This document shows positions 57,698 to 64,000 of a DNA stretch of 64,000 bases, in pieces; positions within the stretch are counted from its first letter, which is position 1; the number at the start of each line of letters is the position of its first letter. The position numbers were made by a program, and so were the translations under genes. The notes below the pieces were generated by a model. The model had not been told where the DNA came from and made no database searches. It saw only the letters and a program-made list of their open reading frames with translations. This DNA is from Saccopteryx bilineata. Lineage: Eukaryota > Chordata > Mammalia > Chiroptera > Emballonuridae. The DNA lies in contig NC_089494.1 in assembly GCF_036850765.1 (NCBI RefSeq), positions 229,294,779-229,358,778 of the forward strand, read 5' to 3'.

Positions 57698-58068
57698 TTT
57701 TTTTTTTTTTTTTTTTTTTTTTGCATTTTTCCGAAGCTGGAAATGGGGAGGCAGCCAGACAGACTCCCGCATGCGCCCGACCGGGACCCACCTGGGCGAC
57801 GCTCTGCTCCTCTGGGGGGTCGCTCTGTTGCATCCAGAGCCATCCTAGCACCTGAGGCAGAGGCCACGAAGCCATCCTCAGCGCCTGGACAAACTTTGCT
57901 CCAATGGAGCCTTGGCTGCGGGAGGGGAAGAGAGAGACAGAGAGGAAGGAGAGGGGGAGGGGTGGAGAAGCAGATGGGCGCCTCTCCTGTGTGCCCTGGC
58001 CGGGAATTGAACCCAGGACTCCCGCACGCCAGGCCGACGCTCTACCACTGAGCCAACTGGCCAGGGCC
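57698..58068 (-). mobile_element. Rhin-1-like SINE, antisense, young-looking
   Basis: Head on the right (gccctggccagttggctcag on the minus strand), intact A and B boxes (gggttcaattcccgg), body, and a 25-base T run at 57698-57722 as its A tail. Exact 14-bp target-site duplication gagactgactcttt at 57687-57700 and 58069-58082. A perfect duplication and a long pure tail suggest a recent insertion, possibly polymorphic or species-specific. The 165-codon minus frame and 102-codon plus frame are SINE-derived. Confidence 0.96.
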
Positions 58069-58082
58069 GAGACTGACTCTTT

Positions 58083-60524
58083 ATGGATCATTGTTCGGCT
58101 GAGGGATTGGCGCAGGGGTTTATCATAGGTCTATTATACTAATCTGATTACTTTTGGAATTATGAAAGTTCCTGTAAAAAAAAAGTTTAAAACAGGAACA
58201 GCTAAAGCCAGTATCTTTTATGTAAAAATTGATCAAATGGCATCCAGAGAGAGCTTGGGGACACAGTGGACCCCGGCTAGGGAAATGACAGCCTGGGAAG
58301 GGCTGGGTGAGGCACACGGGACAGACAGCAGGAACGAGGACTGAGCTCAGGCCATTGTCTGAGCTCGAAAGATGATGTTTCTTTGTCCCGAGTCTGGGCC
58401 ACCTGGGAGAGTGAGTGGACCTGCGGTCGTCTTAGAACGGGCCCTGCCGGTGGCAGGGAAACCACGAGAAGCAGAGGCTGGAGAAGAACTGAAGAACTGT
58501 CACTGAGAGGCTGAGGGGTGTGTCGGCTGTCAGTGGACGTTTCAGTTGGAGGACATGACAAGGGTTATCATAAGAACCCACAAATGCACATTACAAAAAA
58601 GAAAAAAAAAAAGGATTTACATACCCATCAGGCTCAAAGAAATTTGGCTTTAAGTTTCTGCCAGGGCCAAGGCGAACCAGCACCAGATTACTTGGGGGCC
58701 AGGCAAACTCAGCTCTCCTGTCCTGGGCTCTCCGGCCTCCTCGGTTCCAATCCTGGGGGACCCAGGGCAGCCTAGGCGGGGGAGAAGGGGAATGGGGGAG
58801 CACTGGCAGGTGAACCTTGGGGGTTGGGGGAGGAGCCTCCACTTCAAAGGAAAGTTCACGTTTTCACTATTATGTGTAACTGGACAGTTTAGTCACAGAA
58901 GTGTGACTATTCTTATAAGGAACAATAAGCAGATATATCATGAGACCTAAGGAACATGTAATTCCACAGAGTGAAATTCAATAGTAAGGGGGGCAGGGGA
59001 GAGTGATTTTCTGCTTCTAGTTCTATAACTCATGCGGTTTAACCATGTAGCACATGCGGTGAATTCCAGCAGAGCAAAGATAAACTGTCTGGTTTTGGTC
59101 ACCACCAACATATTGAGATAGAGAAAATGTTATTCACCTGTTATCCCTGTAGGGAGAACTTAGCATTTATTAAGAAAGAAATAATTGGATAGCTCAGTGG
59201 AGATGGTGGGCAAGACTTCCGAGGCATATCTAAGCATCAAGGATGACTCTAAGCTCCTGGTCAAAGAAAGGAGGTAGGGACAAGGAAGACAGAACAAAGG
59301 AGTGACAAATTGTATATTGTGCAAAGTGGCCTCCTGCCTCTTAAGTTTACTCGAAGCTCATTTATGTCTAATGCGAGTGATGTTCCCTTCCTGGAAATCA
59401 ATGAAGGGTCAGGGTCCACGCAGGACGCTCAACTACTCTAGGTCATACCTTTGTAGAACTTAGAGAAGGCAGCGCCTGAGGTGAAACACGTTACAAAACG
59501 GTACTTTCTGAGTAGAGAAATTACCTACAACCCCCCCCCCCCCCGGGGTTTGCCTTGGAGAGCTGAGCTGGACCTAGACTGAGTTGCCACCCTGCCCGGA
59601 GACAGGGCACCTGAGCCCAGGGCCTAGCCTGGTTCCACGGTCAAGTGCACAGCTGGCCTGGTTCTTGGCCCAGGTTGATAGAAGAAGAAATTACACAGAT
59701 GGACAAGAAGCCAAAGGCAAAGAAGACTATCAGAGTATAAGTCCTCAGGAATTTTCAGGAGAAATTAAGAAAGTCTGTGGAATCGGGGTTTTAGGCAGTC
59801 TTATGTAATCTTACAAGTCAACCCGGTGAGATACAAATCACCTTCCATGGACTCTCTCCATGGTGTGTCTAACCGTGCCAAATTGTATATAATTCAGGGG
59901 ATAAAAACCTCAGGCCTGCCTCATCGATCACTGTTCACCATTTCTAACAACTGGGGAAAAAAAGAAACTAATCAAAATGAACTAATGAGGTGTGTGGCCC
60001 GCCTTGGACTCTCTCTGGACACCCCTCCCCTCTCCGCAGCTGGGTCGGAGCCCCTCTCTGCCAGGCGGCTGCTCGAGCTCCGAGGGGCCCAGGTGTAGCG
60101 GAGGCCAGGGACCCCCCAGCTGCCTCTGCACACTCCACACTTTGTCTAAAGGAGAACCATATGGCAGGTCTGGATAAGGGTCCCCTGAAGAAAAACAAGG
60201 TGCGCAGGCAGAGAAAATAAACAGAGAGGAAAGGGAGACAGAGGCAGCCAGTAAGAAAAGGACCGGCTTTCCCAGCTGCTGGTGGGAGAGTGCGGGCAGC
60301 CTGCCCGATGCCTGCTTGAAATGCAAATGGAGGAGAAAGCCCCTAACCCAGCAGCTTCAGGGCTTCAGCGTCTGAGGTCAATTCAAGGCTGTTTACTTGG
60401 GCCGTGAGCCTGTGCCATCTCTTGTGGTCAGCCATTGGACAACAACACTGCCCTAGCTTTACACGCAAGCTCCTGAGTGTGTGGAGAGAGGCAGGGAGAG
60501 TGGCCCTGAGTGGAGGGATGTGCT
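58083..60524. other. No gene seen; C-run at 59530-59544
   Basis: Unassigned, GC-richer from 58250. 60000-60120 contains several CpGs but too few for a clear CpG island by eye. The 114-codon minus frame 60326-59982 and its neighbours overlap frames on the other strand. Confidence 0.35.
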
Positions 60525-60554
60525 GGGGTGGGGGTGGGGGGGCAGGGGGCGGGG
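60525..60554 (+). other. G-quadruplex-forming candidate
   Basis: Five G-tracts of 4, 5, 7, 5 and 4 G are separated by loops of 1, 1, 2 and 1 bases (60525-60528, 60530-60534, 60536-60542, 60545-60549, 60551-60554). This exceeds the usual four-tract rule. Confidence 0.85.
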
Positions 60555-60932
60555 CTGGACCCCCAGGAAGAACAGTTTTACTCGAGAAAGGAATGAACCC
60601 TGGCTGTGAGGCGGATCCAGAAGGGCAGAGGGAAAGAGAACAGAAGCCCCAGGTCACAGGAGGGAGTGCTCTGGACCATCCTGTGGTGAGCTGAGGAGAG
60701 ACCCGAGGTCATGCTGAGCCCTCCCTGAGGGTTCTTCAGTGTGCATTGGAGTAATCTCAGGAAATTTTTCAGCTAATAGCAGGAATTAAAAGCATCAGTG
60801 TTGCCGTGTCTAGACAAAGAGAAGAACGTTAAAGGGTTGGGGTTTGAGGGGAAGAGTAAAGAACATTGAAGTGAGTGGTATATTGAGGATGTAGTCTAAC
60901 AAAGTAAGAGGAAATATAAAATGAAATTCTAC
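60555..60932. other. No gene seen
   Basis: Unassigned sequence between the G-rich tract and the hAT element. Confidence 0.4.
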
Positions 60933-61124
60933 CAGGCATCCCCAAACTACGGCCCGCTGGCCGCATGTGGCCCCCTGAAACCATTTATACAGCTCCCGCC
61001 GCACTTCTGGAAAGGGGCACCTCTTTCACTGGTGGTCAGTGAGAGGAGCACTGTATGTGGCGGCCCCCCAACGGTCTGAGGGACAGTGAACTGGCCCCCT
61101 GTGTAAAAAGTTTGGGGACCCCTG
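60933..61124. mobile_element. Nonautonomous hAT-type DNA transposon, 192 bp
   Basis: Terminal inverted repeats: left caggcatccccaaact, right (reverse-complemented) caggggtccccaaact, 14 of 16 matching. The interior has ggcccgctggccgcatgtggcc and the counterpart ggccccctgtg, plus cactggtggtcagtgag. I recall this as a widespread internally deleted hAT. The flanking octamers (aattctac / ataagacc) do not match, so a target-site duplication is not confirmed. Confidence 0.8.
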
Positions 61125-61714
61125 ATAAGACCATTCTTTGAGTATTCTTTCCCACTCACTCCAATCATGAGATACTATGGAGTTTGTGGATTCTGGGGCA
61201 TTCTGAAGTGAGGCTGATTTGAGCTACAATTAAACAGAAAATGCCAGCGCTGCTGCTGAAACAATAGAAGCATTTGCAAAAGTGCAGAACAGCTAGACTG
61301 TGGGTAGAGCCATTCCAAGGTGGTCAGTTCAGGGGCTCAAAAACTTCATCAAGGACCCAGGCTCTGTCTACCTTTCACCTTGACCAGCATCAGCAGGTGG
61401 TGTCCTTGTCCTCAGCCCAGCTTCCCAGCTGTTTACAAGATGACCCTGGGACATACAACAGCCGTATCCATGCCAGACATCATCCTGAAACAGAAAGGAG
61501 GTCCTGTCTTCCATGGTTTTTTTTTTGAAGTACAAAGACATCTTTCCCAGAAGATGCCCAGCCAACTTCCTATTGGCCCAAATTATATATATAGCACATG
61601 CTCTGGTCTAAACCTTTGGCTAGACAAGGAGTCAGAATGACTTTTTAATGGTTGAAAAAAAGATCAAAAGAAGAATAATATTGCATGACATGTGAAAAGT
61701 ATATGAAATTAAAA
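61125..61714. other. No gene seen
   Basis: Unassigned sequence. The 84- and 106-codon frames overlap each other in different registers. Confidence 0.4.
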
Positions 61715-61905
61715 TTTCAGTGTCCATAAACAAAGTTTTGTTGGAATATGGCCATGCGATCATTTATGTAATCTGGTTTATGGCCTTTTTCACGCTATAA
61801 TGAGAGTTGAGTATTTGCAACAGAGATATGGCCTGCAGAGTCTAAAGTGTTTCCTTTTTTTTTTTTTTTTGTGGCAAAAGTTTGCTAATCTCTAGCTGAG
61901 ACCAT
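61715..61905 (-). mobile_element. Old nonautonomous hAT-type element
   Basis: aacaaagttttgttggaata, tttatggcctttttcacgcta, atgagagttgagtatttgcaacagagatatggcc and a right end gcaaaagtttgctaatctct resemble a common old mammalian hAT-type repeat. A run of T at 61857-61870 interrupts it. Confidence 0.6.
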
Positions 61906-61942
61906 TCAGAACCTCCCCCTCAAGGTGGAGCTGGGGCTAGCC

Positions 61943-62452
61943 CAGTGGTGAGATTCGAATAATTTAGCAACCAGCTCTCTGACCTAATGACCATTTTAAG
62001 TATAAAAAAAGATATACCAAAAGGTAGTTTATTATTTCATGAATTTAATACTCAAATAAAGACAGTAAAAGAGGTACACAGAACTAGATTATAAGAAAGA
62101 GTTTTAAAATATTAATGAAAAAATATTAAATAATACCTGACAAAAACAATAAAACTGTTATTTAAGATATTTCCATATTGCTTCTTGATTGGCGTCCTCA
62201 CTTGCAATTTTTTTCACCTGTGGACAGAATGAACATGACTGCGGGCACTCAGAATACGCTGTTGCACAGATGAACTTTAAAAAAGAGTCAGGAATGTAAA
62301 TCTGTGATTTCCACATTGGGCGGCTGCCCAGGTGCCCACCTTAGAGAGAACCCTGATTATAAGTGCCATTTTAACAATTGGTTCACCGAACTCAACACAA
62401 GATAAGTATCAGTTCTGCTGAACCGTTGTGAACTGGCTGATTACCACCACTG
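61943..62452. mobile_element. Nonautonomous hAT-type DNA transposon, 510 bp, with target-site duplication
   Basis: Starts CAGTGGTG and ends CACCACTG, with further imperfect pairing inward (agcaaccagctc versus gaactggctg). Flanking octamers ggctagcc (61935-61942) and ggctagtc (62453-62460) match at 7 of 8, the duplication length of the hAT superfamily. The AT-rich interior has no open transposase frame, so it would need enzyme supplied elsewhere. Confidence 0.85.
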
Positions 62453-62460
62453 GGCTAGTC

Positions 62461-64000
62461 CCTCTGAAGCACAGCCATTCAGTGAAGAGATGTCAAAATC
62501 GGGCTTCTTTGGAAAGAAGGAAGCTGTAAGGAAATAAATCACTTCAGTCACAATTAAGTAATTGGTCCAAGTATGGAAATGTCCCTAAGCCAGGCCAACC
62601 TGATTTTTTGAACTTGTGAGCAACAAAGGGAGGCAGCCCCTCTCTGGAGGCTCAACTGTCCGATATGAGCCTACAAACTGCCAATGGCCAAGTTCCCATC
62701 ACTGTTGAGGGTTCCCTTGTGAGAGAATGGCGCAAGTTTCAGAAACAAGAAATGAAGAGCACGAGAGAATGTGCCGGCAGTGTTCCTGCCCTTGGTGCCA
62801 GGGCCCAGAGATTTAGAAATCGAGTCAACACATGCCTATGTCACCCACAGAAGGATAACCTGGGTGTCAGTGTTCACTTTCACACAACAGAGACCTGACT
62901 ACTATAGGCCTCAAGGGATTTATTATTGATCTGGAAAGCTAGGATGTTACTTCTAGAAAGAGGACTAATGCCCAGAGAGCCAATACAAAGGACCAAAGGG
63001 CATGCTCGGCCAGGAAGTGCCATTTGATGTCAGAGGGGAGAGGGGTGGTGGTGAGGGTATGTTTAAAGCAAAGTTATAAACAAAGGTACATTTGAGAGAG
63101 ACCTTAAGGCGGAGAGGAGAGACTCGGGAGTCCTGTAGCTGGAGGAATGTCTAGGCAGAGCCAAAGGTGGAAACACACCAAGCAGGTTCAGATAGGCCAG
63201 TCCAGCCAACGCTACGGCTGGTAGGCAAGCCTGAGGACATCGAAGCCAGGGGAATCCAGGGACAACTGATGAGCAGGAGACTGACGTGGTGCCATTATTA
63301 GGTGTCAGTATTGCAATTTGCCTAGATTCCGCTGTACCTTCACTCATATATCTGGAATATGGGGTAAAATTCTGAACTCTCCCTTTCTGTGTGTATGCCA
63401 GTAACCCTAGGCCTAGCCTCCCTAGCAAAGCACTGTTAGTAGACTTTAAATATTTTTTCACGCCCTTCCAAAATTATACATCAGATACTAAATTAGAACC
63501 ACCAGGCTGCGCCAACTATTACTGAGCCGCGCAAATCAGGAAAGCACTCCCTGATCTCATAAGTCAGTCTTTTCGACACTTGGAAAGATGAAGCAGGGAA
63601 ACTGCTGGTCTCCTAGTGATTATCACCACCTGTTTCCTAAGCAGCACTCCCCCAAGAAGGTCTCCCTGCAGAGAAGAGAGAGAGGGAGGTGAGGGAGAGA
63701 GGCAGCCAGGCCTGCCCGGTGAGTGTCCCTTCTGCAGGCCCCTCCAGACCAGCCTCTTGTTCTGGGAACCGATCGGACCCTGGCGAGACTGGGAAACGGT
63801 CAACATTGTCTTTGAGGCCTTCTCAGCTCCTGCTGTGTGTTTTCTTCTAAACCGGCTTTCCCATCATTCCACCTTTTTCGGGCTCTGGAGGCTGGCCTAG
63901 TGCCCTTCTGCTGCCAGGGTTCTGTAAGATTACACAAAATGCCTCCTGGTGAAAGTTATCTGGATCGTGCCATAGCCTTCCTGCTCCTGGCTGCAGTCAT
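62461..64000. other. No gene seen to the window end
   Basis: Unassigned sequence. The 132-codon minus frame 63461-63063 and the 80-94-codon frames at 63564-63900 show no domain I know. They overlap frames on the opposite strand or lack any coding context. Confidence 0.35.

Noticed and set aside
57594..58091. 165-codon minus-strand open frame
   Set aside because: It is the same SINE-derived reading as at 33541, including translated poly-A (K-run).
60000..60130. CpG island / promoter
   Set aside because: CpGs are moderately frequent over only about 130 bp, with no clear TSS motif or following exon. Kept only as context for the G-rich tract.

Overview
This is a gene-poor stretch of a mammalian nuclear genome, either intergenic or deep intronic. 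The best guess for the host is a bat of the horseshoe / Old World leaf-nosed group (Rhinolophoidea). The window carries at least six copies of a roughly 330-410 bp tRNA-derived SINE that starts GCCCTGGCCGGTTGGCTCAG, with an A box, a B box and a long unique body. This matches my memory of the Rhin-1 family of those bats. A shorter companion SINE starts GCCTGACCTGTGGTGGCGCAG. Ancient mammalian repeats (MIR, L2, MER5-type hAT, MLT1, L1M) confirm a placental mammal. I found no convincing protein-coding exon, rRNA, functional tRNA or CRISPR array. Every long open frame I examined either lies over a repeat or has no recognisable homology.

Layout. 1-3390 is an old plus-strand L1 with a younger L1 3' end and an LTR nested inside it. 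3400-8480 holds scattered ancient repeats, including an MLT1 LTR. 8480-10910 contains a 424-bp segment present twice, about 1.5 kb apart, at over 99% identity. 11171-18612 carries four SINEs, a plus-strand gammaretrovirus-like LTR (about 13550-14100) and a possibly unique, repeat-poor block (15.0-16.5 kb). 22288-22368 is a mariner-type MITE with perfect 32-bp arms. 24903-28290 is the most intricate part. A larger mariner-type element of the same family is split by a 3.1-kb minus-strand retrotransposed block with a 21-bp target-site duplication. The block ends in an L1 3' end, while its 5' part is made of decayed endogenous-retrovirus (ERV) pieces; a Rhin-1-like SINE later landed inside it. 29120-34960 holds two related antisense LTRs and a SINE. 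38.7-45.1 kb contains L1, L2, an LTR and two inverted pogo/Tigger-like fragments. 46.8-51.6 kb has a SINE that landed in an MIR, MER5-type copies and a nine-unit minisatellite. 55.5-58.1 kb has a nested hairpin, two SINEs and an old L1 3' end. 60.5-62.5 kb has a G-quadruplex candidate and three nonautonomous hAT-type elements, one with clear 8-bp target-site duplications.

How the parts relate. These are not cooperating genes but layers of insertions. Target-site duplications give a relative order at several places: mariner first, then the L1/ERV chimera, then the SINE; MIR before SINE; old L1, then younger L1, then LTR. The most unusual object is the L1/ERV composite at 25059-28169. Repeat names come from recognising sequence by eye; no database search was possible.
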